DNA of 64,000 nt, from the NCBI RefSeq assembly GCF_001655005.1, contig NZ_LXET01000009.1:1-64000 (forward strand). Reading direction: 5' to 3'. Source of the stretch: Hafnia paralvei ATCC 29927. Lineage in GTDB: Bacteria > Pseudomonadota > Gammaproteobacteria > Enterobacterales > Enterobacteriaceae. The notes under the pieces were generated by a model. That model had not been told where the DNA came from. It was given only the letters and a program-made list of their open reading frames with translations, and did not search any database. Position 1 is the first letter of the stretch; every line of letters begins with the position of its first letter. The translations under genes were made by a program, and so were the position numbers. Positions 49,514-58,840 of this stretch are shown piece by piece.

Positions 49514-51799
49514 TTACTCCCTGATGAGTCCGGCGAGAACAAATTCGTTAAACAGCGTTTTAGGCGTGATAGGCAAGGTGTTAATTGCCACGCCGGTCGC
49601 CATGCGGATTGCATTCCTGATTGCCGGAGCGGGCGAGATAATCGGTGGTTCACCCAGTGCTTTATGCCCATACGCAGACTGCGGTTCGTAGGTGTCAACA
49701 AAGGCACAGTCCAGATCGGGCAGATCCATAATGGTGGGGAACTTATAGTCCAGCAGGTTTGGATTGCGTACTACACCGGTTTTCTCATCGATGATCATCT
49801 CCTCAAACAGCGCCCAACCAATTCCCATTCCCATGCCGCCATGTACCTGACCTTCCGCTAACTGAGGGTTAAGAATTCGGCCAGAATCATGCATATTGAG
49901 GATCTTGTTGATGGTGACTTTGCACAAAGGAATATCGATAGTGAGGTCGACAAAGGTGCAGCCAAAAGCCGGTGGGTTAGTCGTGGTTTTGTGCGAGATT
50001 TCAGCCAGCAACTGAGCGCCGATTTCCTGATGATAATAGGCATGCATAGAGACGTCAGCGACGCTCATCAGTACCATTTCAGGCTGCGCGGCCATCACCA
50101 CATTTCCATCGAGTAGCGTAAGCCCCCACTGAGGCTGGTGGCTAATCAACTCGGCATGAGCCAGAATTTTGCTACGCAGCTCGGTTGCCGCCTGTCTAAC
50201 CGCGGGCGCTGCTACGTAGCTCTGACGCGATGCAAATGCGCCCGGATCGTAGGCGGTAATATCGGTGTCTTGGGTGGAGATGACGCGAATATGCTCAAAA
50301 GGGAGTCCTAGCGTTTCCGCCGCCATCTGAGCGAATACGGTATCCGAGCCTTGCCCAATTTCCGTCGCGCCGATTTGCAGATTAACCGTACCGTCTTGAT
50401 TAAGCAGCATTCGAGCGCCCGCAATTTCAACGCCGACCGGATAGGTATTGGAGCCATAGCTGAAGCAGGCAATGCCAATGCCGCGCCGCACATCTCCGTT
50501 TTGCTGCAGGCATTCGGCTTTGCGCGCGTCCCACTCAAACATGTCGCGGCCTTTTTCCAAGCATTCGACTAATCCAGCGCTGTATATGGTTTTGTGGTTA
50601 ACCGGATTAATATCGCCGCTGCGTGCGGCATTCAGTAAGCGCACCTCTACGGCATCCAACCCGAGTTTTTCGGCGGCATCATCTAATAAGCACTCAAGGG
50701 CAAAAGCGACCTGAGGCGCACCGTATCCCCGCATGGCACCCGCGGCAGGATAGTTGGAGTAGTGGGTGAGGGCCGAATAGCCAAAGGCACTGCGGGGATA
50801 GAGATAGCTAATTTTGTTGGCACCGGCAGATGCAATAGAGTGCCCATGAGAAGCGTAAGCGCCGGTATTGGAGAGCACATCAAGCTGATAGCCCGTGAGT
50901 ATGCCGTCTTTATTGAGCCCTAACTTGGCATCAATGCTAAATGCATGGCGAGTCCGAGAGGCAAAAAAACACTCTTCACGACTCAATTCGACTTTAACCG
51001 GAATCCCCCCCATTTTCAGCGTTAGAAACGCTGCCATAGGTTCTTCTAAAACGTCCTGCTTGTTACCAAAACCACCGCCAATATAGGGTTTAATCACGCG
51101 AATATTTGACCATGGTAATCCCAACGCTTGAGCAACGGTGCGGCGAACGATTTGAGGAATTTGGGTGCTGGACACAATCACAATGTGATCGGGCTGCTCC
51201 ATATAAGCGAAACAGGTCACGCTTTCCATGTGGCAATGCTGAATCACTGGCGTTTGAAAATGAGCGCAGAGCTGTAAATCAGCCGCGGAGATCGCCTCTG
51301 TGGGCTGATTAGCGCTGATGTCGCTTTTTTTCAGTATGTTTCCCGTTGGATGGATGGGCGTTGCGCCTTCTGCCAGTGCGGCTTGGGCATTAGTGATGAC
51401 CGGTAATTCTTGATAGGTCACGTCCACAAGTGCTGCGGCGCGTTCTGCCGTAAGCGCATCTCTGGCGACCACAATCGCCACCCCATCACCAAAATGGCGG
51501 ACGTGCTGGGTCAACAGACTACGGTCGGCAACGTCACGTTTGGCGGCCTCTAAGGACCAAGCGTGCCCAGCGGTAGGGAAGAGGAGTTCGGGCACATCTT
51601 TAAAGGTAAAAATCGCTTCTACGCCTGGCATGGCAAGCGCAGCAGAAGTATCAATAGCGGTGACCTTCGCATGGGCAACAGGACTGCGTACGTATTTGGC
51701 ATAGCGCATCCCCGGCATTTGATGATCGTCGGTATAACGGGCGCGTCCGGTAACCTTTGCTTCAGCATCAACCCGTTTGAGTGGTGATCCTAACGACAT
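49514..51799 (-). CDS. xdhA: Xanthine dehydrogenase, molybdenum-binding subunit
   Basis: Catalytic subunit binding the molybdopterin cofactor and purine. From ATG 51799 (SD AGGAG 7 bases upstream) it has 761 residues, slightly more than the 752 of E. coli XdhA, with the extra residues MSLGSPLKR at the start. The open frame extends to 51967 without a start signal. Motifs: TGRARYTDDHQMPGM, GGGFGNKQDVLEEP, AMRGYGAPQVAFALE (arginine of the active site region) and the C-terminal KALGEPPIISPAPAIRNA with the catalytic-type Glu. Purine specificity is inferred from similarity to E. coli XdhA. Confidence 0.94.
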   Translation of the reverse strand: MSLGSPLKRVDAEAKVTGRARYTDDHQMPGMRYAKYVRSPVAHAKVTAIDTSAALAMPGVEAIFTFKDVPELLFPTAGHAWSLEAAKRDVADRSLLTQHVRHFGDGVAIVVARDALTAERAAALVDVTYQELPVITNAQAALAEGATPIHPTGNILKKSDISANQPTEAISAADLQLCAHFQTPVIQHCHMESVTCFAYMEQPDHIVIVSSTQIPQIVRRTVAQALGLPWSNIRVIKPYIGGGFGNKQDVLEEPMAAFLTLKMGGIPVKVELSREECFFASRTRHAFSIDAKLGLNKDGILTGYQLDVLSNTGAYASHGHSIASAGANKISYLYPRSAFGYSALTHYSNYPAAGAMRGYGAPQVAFALECLLDDAAEKLGLDAVEVRLLNAARSGDINPVNHKTIYSAGLVECLEKGRDMFEWDARKAECLQQNGDVRRGIGIACFSYGSNTYPVGVEIAGARMLLNQDGTVNLQIGATEIGQGSDTVFAQMAAETLGLPFEHIRVISTQDTDITAYDPGAFASRQSYVAAPAVRQAATELRSKILAHAELISHQPQWGLTLLDGNVVMAAQPEMVLMSVADVSMHAYYHQEIGAQLLAEISHKTTTNPPAFGCTFVDLTIDIPLCKVTINKILNMHDSGRILNPQLAEGQVHGGMGMGIGWALFEEMIIDEKTGVVRNPNLLDYKFPTIMDLPDLDCAFVDTYEPQSAYGHKALGEPPIISPAPAIRNAIRMATGVAINTLPITPKTLFNEFVLAGLIRE

Positions 51800-52312
51800 A
51801 GCTTTCTCCTTAGAGGAGCGTGGTTTTTTTAATAAAATTAAGAGGAATGTATAAACAGAATAAAAGCAGCAAGATGCACGCCATCGGGTGCTATTGAATA
51901 GTGTGATTTTCGGAAACGTGAGCATGATCGGTTGTTTTTCACCTGCAAGGCCACAGAATGTGACCAACGGCAGTTTTAGGCCTTGAAAGGGGGGCTCAGG
52001 CCTATCAAAGTGGGAATGTTGGTATCAAATTGACACTGAACTTATCGTAATGAGATGTTAGTTCTACCGGCGCTAACTGTTTGGTTTTGCATGATTATGC
52101 GGATGATTGTTTTTTATTCTTTGCTTCTGTTTTAGGCCAAAAACATACTGTCTGGGAATTGTTATTGCTGATGATATTGAGCTCTCATCGCAATTTTCTA
52201 ATTACAGCGCATTTTTTCTGGCAGTGACATCTTAGAGCCGTTAACCTGAAACTAACATTGCAGGCTCATTGACCATATTGCTGAGCGAAATTAAATAATT
52301 AAGAGAGGGAAG
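51800..52312. other. xdhA-dapB intergenic region
   Basis: Divergent region of about 510 bp with the xdh promoter on the minus strand and the dapB promoter on the plus strand. An inverted repeat TAGGCCT (51977-51983) / AGGCCTA (51998-52004) with a 14-base loop is the only conspicuous structure, about 180 bp from xdhA. No regulator binding site could be named. Confidence 0.4.
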
Positions 52313-53134
52313 ATGTCTAATTCTCAGATCCGTATTGCTGTCGCTGGGGCTGGCGGGCGTATGGGACGCCAACTGATCAGCGCTGTTGCAAACACTGATG
52401 GTGTCGTACTTGGCGCAGCTTTTGAACGCGAAGGTTCTTCGTTATTAGGCGTTGATGCGGGTGAGCTTGCCGGCATCGGTAAAACCGGTGTTGTCGTGAG
52501 TTCCAGCCTGCAAGATGCCGCCGATAGTTTTGATGTATTGATCGATTTTACCCGTCCAGAGGGCACGTTATCCCATCTTGAGTTCTGCGTGAAGCAACAT
52601 AAAAATATGGTGATTGGTACGACCGGCTTTGATGACGCGGGTAAGGTGGCGATTCGTCAGGCCGCCGAATCTATCGCGATTGTATTTGCGGCCAACTTTA
52701 GCGTGGGTGTCAATGTGATGCTTAAACTGCTAGAAAAAGCCGCTAAAGTCATGGGGGACTACACCGACATTGAGATTATCGAAGCGCATCATCGTCATAA
52801 GGTCGATGCGCCATCGGGAACGGCTTTGGCAATGGGAGAAACCATTGCGCAGGCGCTTGGCCGTGATCTAAAAGAGTGTGCGGTATATTCCCGCGAAGGG
52901 TATACGGGGGAACGCGACCCTAAGAGTATCGGCTTTGCCACTATTCGTGCAGGAGACATTGTGGGAGAGCATACGGCGATGTTTGCCGATGTGGGCGAGC
53001 GTATTGAAATTACGCATAAAGCATCGAGCCGGATGACGTTTGCTAGTGGTGCAGTGCGCGCGGCTGCATGGATAGGCACTCGAGCGACAGGGCTCTATGA
53101 TATGCGAGATGTTCTTTCTCTCAATGAACTCTAG
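52313..53134 (+). CDS. dapB: 4-hydroxy-tetrahydrodipicolinate reductase
   Basis: NAD(P)H-dependent reductase of diaminopimelate/lysine synthesis. The Rossmann motif VAGAGGRMGRQLI is at residues 10-22, the signature EIIEAHHRHKVDAPSGTALAMGE includes the catalytic His and Lys, and the C-terminus has HKASSRMTFASGAVRAAAWI. 273 residues, exactly as in E. coli. SD GAGAGGGAAG lies directly before the ATG. Confidence 0.97.
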   Translation: MSNSQIRIAVAGAGGRMGRQLISAVANTDGVVLGAAFEREGSSLLGVDAGELAGIGKTGVVVSSSLQDAADSFDVLIDFTRPEGTLSHLEFCVKQHKNMVIGTTGFDDAGKVAIRQAAESIAIVFAANFSVGVNVMLKLLEKAAKVMGDYTDIEIIEAHHRHKVDAPSGTALAMGETIAQALGRDLKECAVYSREGYTGERDPKSIGFATIRAGDIVGEHTAMFADVGERIEITHKASSRMTFASGAVRAAAWIGTRATGLYDMRDVLSLNEL

Positions 53135-53181
53135 GTGAAATGCGTATTTTTGTTTGATTTTGTTGTTTTTAATTTTATTTT

Positions 53182-53227
53182 AAACCCATAAATAACAAGG
53201 TGTTATTTATGGGTTTTTGTTTTTTTA
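53182..53227 (+). terminator. dapB terminator
   Basis: Perfect 16-bp stem (53182-53197 with 53201-53216) around a three-base AGG loop, followed by TTGTTTTTTT. One of the strongest terminators in the window. Confidence 0.9.
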
Positions 53228-53555
53228 TTAGCTGATTTTGTATTTGACTGTAAGGTTGGTATAAATCACCATATTTTACTTTTTATTAACCTTGGCGGAA
53301 ACTCTGATTGACCTTTGTAGAGGAAAATTGCATCATAACCCCATTGCCGCTGAACTCCGATACTGGCAACCGTTTTCTATTTTCAATTAATATCTTCTTT
53401 TAACCACTTCGCTGTAAAAATCAATTCAAAGCTGTAAAAAACACAAAAAAATCCCGTTTTCATGTAGACAAGGATTCGTCGCGTCTTTAGAATGCGCGCA
53501 ATTTGCCGGAAATTAGTCAAGAAGGCAGTTTTTTGCATTGATTTAGATCGAATGA
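53228..53555 (+). other. dapB-carA intergenic region, upstream of the ARG boxes
   Basis: AT-rich region that in E. coli carAB holds the pyrimidine-regulated promoter P1 and IHF/PepA sites. A GATC pair at 53546-53557 is visible close to the ARG boxes. I could not place P1 with confidence. Confidence 0.4.
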
Positions 53556-53594
53556 TCTGCATTAATATGCAAATAATGTGACTGAATATTCTTT
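53556..53594 (+). promoter_or_regulatory. Two ArgR operators (ARG boxes) of carAB P2
   Basis: Two 18-bp boxes, TCTGCATTAATATGCAAA (53556-53573) and TGTGACTGAATATTCTTT (53577-53594), separated by 3 bp, as usual for ArgR hexamer binding. A -10-like TAATAT lies within the first box. The arrangement just upstream of the carA SD matches the arginine-repressed P2 promoter of E. coli carAB. Confidence 0.8.
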
Positions 53595-53604
53595 GGAGGG
53601 TGTT

Positions 53605-54792
53605 TTGATTAAGTCAGCTATATTGGTTCTGGAAGACGGAACCCAGTTTCACGGTCGGTCGATAGGCGCAGATGGATCGGCAGTGGGCGAGGTGGTCTTC
53701 AATACGTCAATGACCGGTTATCAAGAAATCCTTACTGATCCTTCCTATTCCCGCCAACTAGTCACTCTTACTTATCCTCATATCGGCAACGTCGGCACTA
53801 ACGCCTCTGATGAAGAATCCTCCGCTGTTCATGCTCAAGGTCTGATTATTCGCGATCTGCCTCTGATTGCCAGCAACTACCGCAGCACAGAATCGCTCTC
53901 TGATTATCTGAAACGTCACAACGTTGTCGCTATTGCTGATATTGATACGCGTAAGCTGACCCGCCTACTGCGTGAGAAAGGTGCACAGAACGGCTGCATT
54001 ATTACTGGCCCGGTAGATGGCTCATTGCCTGATGCGCAGCTCGCGCTGGAAAAAGCGCGCGCGTTCCCAGGCCTAAAAGGAATGGATCTGGCCAAAGAAG
54101 TCACAACCCGAGAATCTTACGCATGGACTCAAGGTAGCTGGACGCTGATGGGCGATTTGCCCGCCGCGAAAGAGGCGTCTGAGCTGCCATTCCACGTGGT
54201 TGCCTACGATTACGGCGTCAAACGTAACATTTTACGCATGTTGGTAGACAGAGGCTGCCGCTTGACGGTCGTACCCGCGCAAACCCCTGCTGAAGATGTG
54301 CTGAAACTTAATCCAGATGGCATTTTCTTGTCGAATGGTCCAGGGGATCCTGAACCATGTGATTACGCTATTCGCGCAATTAAAACTTTCTTGGATACGG
54401 ATATTCCGGTGTTTGGCATCTGCTTAGGTCATCAACTTTTAGCGCTGGCTAGCGGAGCCAAGACTATCAAGATGAAGTTGGGTCACCACGGCGGCAACCA
54501 TCCGGTAAAAGATCTGGATAAAAACGTTGTGATGATCACTGCTCAAAACCATGGTTTTGCCGTAGACGGCGATAATTTGCCGCAGACGCTGCGCATTACG
54601 CACACATCACTGTTTGACCACACGGTTCAGGGCATTCACCGTACCGATAAGGCCGCATTTAGCTTCCAAGGGCACCCTGAAGCCAGCCCTGGTCCACATG
54701 ATGCTGCGCCGCTGTTCGACCACTTTATTGATTTAATTCAGAACTACCGTTCCACGGGCTCAGTCAATACCCCAGCCGTAAACGCTAAATAA
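53605..54792 (+). CDS. carA: Carbamoyl-phosphate synthase small (glutaminase) subunit
   Basis: Hydrolyses glutamine and passes ammonia to CarB. I use the TTG at 53605 (IKSAILVLEDGTQF follows), with SD GGAGGG 5 bases upstream, because E. coli carA also begins at UUG and this excludes the ARG boxes from the coding region; the GTG at 53578 is less likely. The class I glutaminase site is GICLGHQLLALA with the catalytic Cys, and HPEASPGPHD carries the His/Glu. 395 residues against 382: the extra length is mostly a C-terminal tail, STGSVNTPAVNAK. Confidence 0.95.
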   Translation: MIKSAILVLEDGTQFHGRSIGADGSAVGEVVFNTSMTGYQEILTDPSYSRQLVTLTYPHIGNVGTNASDEESSAVHAQGLIIRDLPLIASNYRSTESLSDYLKRHNVVAIADIDTRKLTRLLREKGAQNGCIITGPVDGSLPDAQLALEKARAFPGLKGMDLAKEVTTRESYAWTQGSWTLMGDLPAAKEASELPFHVVAYDYGVKRNILRMLVDRGCRLTVVPAQTPAEDVLKLNPDGIFLSNGPGDPEPCDYAIRAIKTFLDTDIPVFGICLGHQLLALASGAKTIKMKLGHHGGNHPVKDLDKNVVMITAQNHGFAVDGDNLPQTLRITHTSLFDHTVQGIHRTDKAAFSFQGHPEASPGPHDAAPLFDHFIDLIQNYRSTGSVNTPAVNAK

Positions 54793-54809
54793 TCAGGAGC
54801 AATAAACAA

Positions 54810-57800
54810 ATGCCAAAACGTACTGATATAAAAAGCATCCTGATTCTGGGCGCAGGCCCGATTGTTATCGGCCAAGCATGCGAGTTCGACTACTCTGGTG
54901 CGCAGGCATGCAAAGCGCTGCGCGAAGAAGGCTACCGCGTCATTCTGGTGAACTCCAACCCAGCCACGATCATGACCGATCCAGAGATGGCTGATGCGAC
55001 ATACATCGAGCCCATCCACTGGGAAGTCGTGCGCAAGATTATTGAAAAAGAGCGTCCTGATGCCGTTCTTCCGACGATGGGGGGCCAGACCGCGCTGAAC
55101 TGTGCGCTGGAGCTGGAACGTCAGGGCGTACTCGCTGAGTTTGGCGTCACCATGATTGGTGCCACCGCTGACGCGATTGATAAAGCTGAAGACCGTCGCC
55201 GTTTTGATATTGCGATGAAGAAAATTGGTTTGGACACCGCGCGTTCCGGCATTGCCCACACCATGGAGGAGGCGCTTGCCGTCGCGGCTGACGTTGGCTT
55301 CCCATGCATTATCCGCCCTTCCTTCACCATGGGGGGAACCGGTGGCGGTATTGCATATAACCGCGAAGAGTTTGAAGAGATTTGCGAGCGCGGCTTGGAC
55401 CTTTCCCCAACTAAAGAATTGCTGATTGATGAATCGCTGATTGGTTGGAAAGAGTACGAGATGGAAGTGGTGCGTGATAAAAATGACAACTGCATCATCG
55501 TCTGCTCGATTGAAAACTTCGATGCGATGGGGATCCATACCGGTGACTCCATTACCGTCGCGCCAGCGCAAACGCTGACAGATAAAGAATATCAAATCAT
55601 GCGTAACGCTTCGATGGCGGTACTGCGTGAAATTGGTGTAGAGACCGGCGGTTCCAACGTACAGTTCGCGGTGAACCCGAAAAATGGCCGCCTAATTGTT
55701 ATCGAAATGAACCCGCGAGTCTCCCGCTCTTCGGCGTTGGCCTCGAAAGCGACAGGTTTCCCGATTGCGAAAGTTGCGGCAAAACTGGCAGTGGGTTACA
55801 CCCTTGACGAACTGATGAACGACATCACTGGCGGTCGCACTCCGGCGTCGTTCGAACCGTCTATCGACTATGTTGTCACCAAAATTCCTCGCTTCAACTT
55901 CGAAAAATTTGCAGGCGCCAATGACCGTTTGACCACCCAGATGAAATCAGTGGGTGAAGTGATGGCCATTGGCCGCACGCAGCAAGAATCCTTACAGAAA
56001 GCGTTACGCGGGCTGGAAGTCGGCGCGGCTGGTTTTGACCCGAAAGTCAGTCTTGATGACCCTGAAGCGCTGACTAAAATCCGTCGTGAACTCAAAGACG
56101 CTGGCGCTGAGCGTATTTGGTACATCGCTGATGCCTTCCGTGCAGGGCTGTCCGTGGATGGCGTATTTAACCTGACTAACATTGACCGCTGGTTCTTGGT
56201 GCAAATTGAAGAGTTGGTGCGCTTGGAAGAACGAGTGGCGGAAGTGGGCATTAATGGGCTGAGCTACGAATTCCTGCGCCAACTGAAGCGTAAAGGTTTT
56301 GCCGATGCGCGTTTGGCTAAGCTGGCTGGCGTCGCGGAGACTGAGATTCGTAAACTGCGTCATAAATACAATCTGCATCCGGTCTACAAACGCGTCGATA
56401 CCTGCGCCGCAGAATTTGCGACTGACACGGCTTACATGTACTCCACCTATGAAGAAGAGTGTGAGTCTAACCCGAATAACGATCGTCCAAAAATCATGGT
56501 GCTGGGTGGTGGTCCGAACCGTATCGGCCAAGGGATTGAGTTTGACTACTGCTGCGTCCATGCATCGCTGGCGCTGCGTGAAGATGGCTATGAAACCATC
56601 ATGGTTAACTGTAACCCAGAAACCGTTTCAACCGACTACGACACCTCAGACCGACTGTACTTCGAACCCGTCACGCTCGAAGACGTGCTGGAAATTGTCG
56701 CAGTTGAAAAACCTCAAGGCGTCATTGTGCAATACGGCGGCCAAACTCCGCTGAAATTGGCTCGTGCGCTGGAAGCTGCGGGAGTACCGGTGATCGGCAC
56801 CAGCCCTGATGCCATTGACCGTGCTGAAGACCGCGAGCGTTTCCAGCAGGCGGTGGTTCGTTTAGGCCTGAAGCAGCCAGCAAACGCGACGGTGTCAACG
56901 ATTGAGCAGGCGATTGAGAAGGGCGCCGCGATCGGCTATCCGCTGGTGGTTCGTCCTTCCTACGTGCTTGGTGGGCGCGCGATGGAAATCGTTTATGACG
57001 AAATCGACCTGCGTCGCTACTTCCAGAATGCGGTTAGCGTATCTAACGACGCGCCGGTGCTGCTGGATCACTTCCTAGATGACGCCGTTGAAGTTGACGT
57101 TGATGCCATCTGCGACGGTGAGCGGGTGCTGATTGGCGGTATCATGGAGCACATCGAACAGGCGGGCGTTCACTCCGGTGACTCTGCATGCTCTTTGCCT
57201 GCCTATACGCTGAGCCAAGAGATTCAGGACGTGATGCGTCAGCAGGCTGAAAAGCTGGCGATGGAGCTGGGCGTGCGTGGCTTGATGAACGTACAGTTTG
57301 CGGTCAAAGATAACGAAGTTTATCTGATTGAAGTTAACCCACGTGCGGCGCGTACGGTTCCGTTTGTATCGAAAGCGACGGGGGTTCCGTTAGCGAAGGT
57401 TGCGGCTCGAGTCATGGCCGGTCAAACGCTGGCTCAGCAGGGAATCACGAAAGAAGTGATTCCTCCGTACTACTCTGTGAAAGAAGTCGTGCTGCCGTTC
57501 AATAAGTTCCCGGGCGTAGACCCTATTTTAGGGCCAGAAATGCGTTCGACAGGGGAAGTGATGGGCGTGGGCCGCACCTTTGCGGAGGCCTTCTCGAAGG
57601 CGATGCTAGGCAGCCAGTCTAAGGTGAAAACGCCGGGCCGTGCGCTGTTATCGGTTCGCGAAGGGGATAAGCACCGCGTGGTGGACTTAGCCGCTAAATT
57701 ACTTAAGCAAGGCTTTGAGCTGGATGCCACTCACGGTACCGCAATTGTGCTGGGTGAAGCAGGGATTAACCCTCGCTTAGTCAACAAGGTGCATGAGGGG

Positions 57801-58034
57801 CGTCCTCATATTCAGGATCGCATCAAAAACGGTGAGTATTCTTACATTGTGAATACTACCGCTGGTCGTCAGGCGATTGAAGATTCTAAGCTGATTCGCC
57901 GCAGCGCGCTGCAGTATAAAGTGCACTATGACACCACGCTTAACGGTGGTTTTGCTACTGCAATGGCACTGAACTCCGATCCAACCGATCAGGTTATCTC
58001 GGTGCAGGAAATGCACGCTCGTCTGAAAGGATAA
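54810..58034 (+). CDS. carB: Carbamoyl-phosphate synthase large subunit
   Basis: Makes carbamoyl phosphate for arginine and pyrimidine synthesis from bicarbonate, ammonia and two ATP. Two homologous ATP-grasp halves: the first begins ILILGAGPIVIGQACEFDYSG and has NVQFAVNPKNGRLIVIEMNPRVSRSSALASKATG; the second begins IMVLGGGPNRIGQGIEFDYCC and has MNVQFAVKDNEVYLIEVNPRAARTVPFVSKATG. The C-terminal allosteric domain follows. 1074 residues against 1073. It follows carA by 17 bp with SD AGGAG. The minus-strand frames opposite it are shadows. Confidence 0.98.
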   Translation: MPKRTDIKSILILGAGPIVIGQACEFDYSGAQACKALREEGYRVILVNSNPATIMTDPEMADATYIEPIHWEVVRKIIEKERPDAVLPTMGGQTALNCALELERQGVLAEFGVTMIGATADAIDKAEDRRRFDIAMKKIGLDTARSGIAHTMEEALAVAADVGFPCIIRPSFTMGGTGGGIAYNREEFEEICERGLDLSPTKELLIDESLIGWKEYEMEVVRDKNDNCIIVCSIENFDAMGIHTGDSITVAPAQTLTDKEYQIMRNASMAVLREIGVETGGSNVQFAVNPKNGRLIVIEMNPRVSRSSALASKATGFPIAKVAAKLAVGYTLDELMNDITGGRTPASFEPSIDYVVTKIPRFNFEKFAGANDRLTTQMKSVGEVMAIGRTQQESLQKALRGLEVGAAGFDPKVSLDDPEALTKIRRELKDAGAERIWYIADAFRAGLSVDGVFNLTNIDRWFLVQIEELVRLEERVAEVGINGLSYEFLRQLKRKGFADARLAKLAGVAETEIRKLRHKYNLHPVYKRVDTCAAEFATDTAYMYSTYEEECESNPNNDRPKIMVLGGGPNRIGQGIEFDYCCVHASLALREDGYETIMVNCNPETVSTDYDTSDRLYFEPVTLEDVLEIVAVEKPQGVIVQYGGQTPLKLARALEAAGVPVIGTSPDAIDRAEDRERFQQAVVRLGLKQPANATVSTIEQAIEKGAAIGYPLVVRPSYVLGGRAMEIVYDEIDLRRYFQNAVSVSNDAPVLLDHFLDDAVEVDVDAICDGERVLIGGIMEHIEQAGVHSGDSACSLPAYTLSQEIQDVMRQQAEKLAMELGVRGLMNVQFAVKDNEVYLIEVNPRAARTVPFVSKATGVPLAKVAARVMAGQTLAQQGITKEVIPPYYSVKEVVLPFNKFPGVDPILGPEMRSTGEVMGVGRTFAEAFSKAMLGSQSKVKTPGRALLSVREGDKHRVVDLAAKLLKQGFELDATHGTAIVLGEAGINPRLVNKVHEGRPHIQDRIKNGEYSYIVNTTAGRQAIEDSKLIRRSALQYKVHYDTTLNGGFATAMALNSDPTDQVISVQEMHARLKG

Positions 58035-58051
58035 CCTGTATTTTGTTATAT

Positions 58052-58082
58052 AAAGCCTGACTTCGGTTGGGCTTTTTTTTTA
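58052..58082 (+). terminator. carAB terminator
   Basis: AAAGCCTGA-C(TTCG)G-TTGGGCTTT: a stem capped by a UUCG tetraloop (58062-58065) followed by a T-run, 17 bp after carB. Confidence 0.88.
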
Positions 58083-58267
58083 GGAATTTTCACTCCATTC
58101 AAAAAGTTGAGAAACTTATTTAAATATTTCGGATTTTATTTTTCTCTATTGCTGTCATGCTATTCACTGAGTTAGACCTTAAGTTTTACCTGTTTCATCT
58201 AGCCGATATTAATGACATTAATATTTGTGTCTAAGATAAATTAAGGCTTCCGTACAACGAGAATCGC

Positions 58268-58840
58268 ATGATCCTGATTATTTACGCCCATCCTTATCCT
58301 CGGCATTCTCATGCCAATAAGCGCCTATTAGACGCGGTGTCTAATATTCCAGAAGTCAAAGTCCGTTCGCTCTATGACCTTTACCCCGATTTTAATATCA
58401 ACGTGGCTGCCGAGCAGCAAGCACTTAGTCAGGCCGACCTGATTATCCTGCAACACCCGATGCAGTGGTATAGCGTGCCGCCGTTGCTCAAACTATGGAT
58501 GGACAAGGTTTTGGAGCACGGTTGGGCCTACGGACATAACGGTAAAGCTTTGGAAGGCAAGGATTTCATGTGGGCGGTCACCACTGGGGGTAACGATCAC
58601 CATTTTGATTTGGGCGATCATCCCACTTTTCCGGTTTTGTCCCAGCCAATCCAAGCCACGGCTCTTTACTGTGGTATGAATTGGCTGCCTTATTTTGCCG
58701 AACATAATACGTTTTCCTGTGATGAGCCTGCGCTTATACGCGCCAGTGAGAGCTATCGCCGGCGCCTGATGAACTATCTGATGCTGCATGCCGAAACGGA
58801 ATTACCGCCAACCGATGCAGAGGAACCGACTCATGGATAA
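58268..58840 (+). CDS. kefF: KefC ancillary protein, quinone oxidoreductase KefF
   Basis: Flavodoxin-like FMN oxidoreductase required for full activity of the KefC channel. 190 residues against 176; it begins MILIIYAHPYPRHSHANKRLLD and has LIILQHPMQWYSVPPLLKLWMDKVLEHGWAYG and WAVTTGG, as in E. coli. The C-terminal 15 or so residues are extra (ETELPPTDAEEPTHG). Its stop overlaps the kefC start by 8 bp. Confidence 0.95.
   Translation: MILIIYAHPYPRHSHANKRLLDAVSNIPEVKVRSLYDLYPDFNINVAAEQQALSQADLIILQHPMQWYSVPPLLKLWMDKVLEHGWAYGHNGKALEGKDFMWAVTTGGNDHHFDLGDHPTFPVLSQPIQATALYCGMNWLPYFAEHNTFSCDEPALIRASESYRRRLMNYLMLHAETELPPTDAEEPTHG

Noticed and set aside
54744..55595. 283-codon open frame opposite carA-carB
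   Set aside because: Antisense to conserved coding sequence, no SD or family resemblance.
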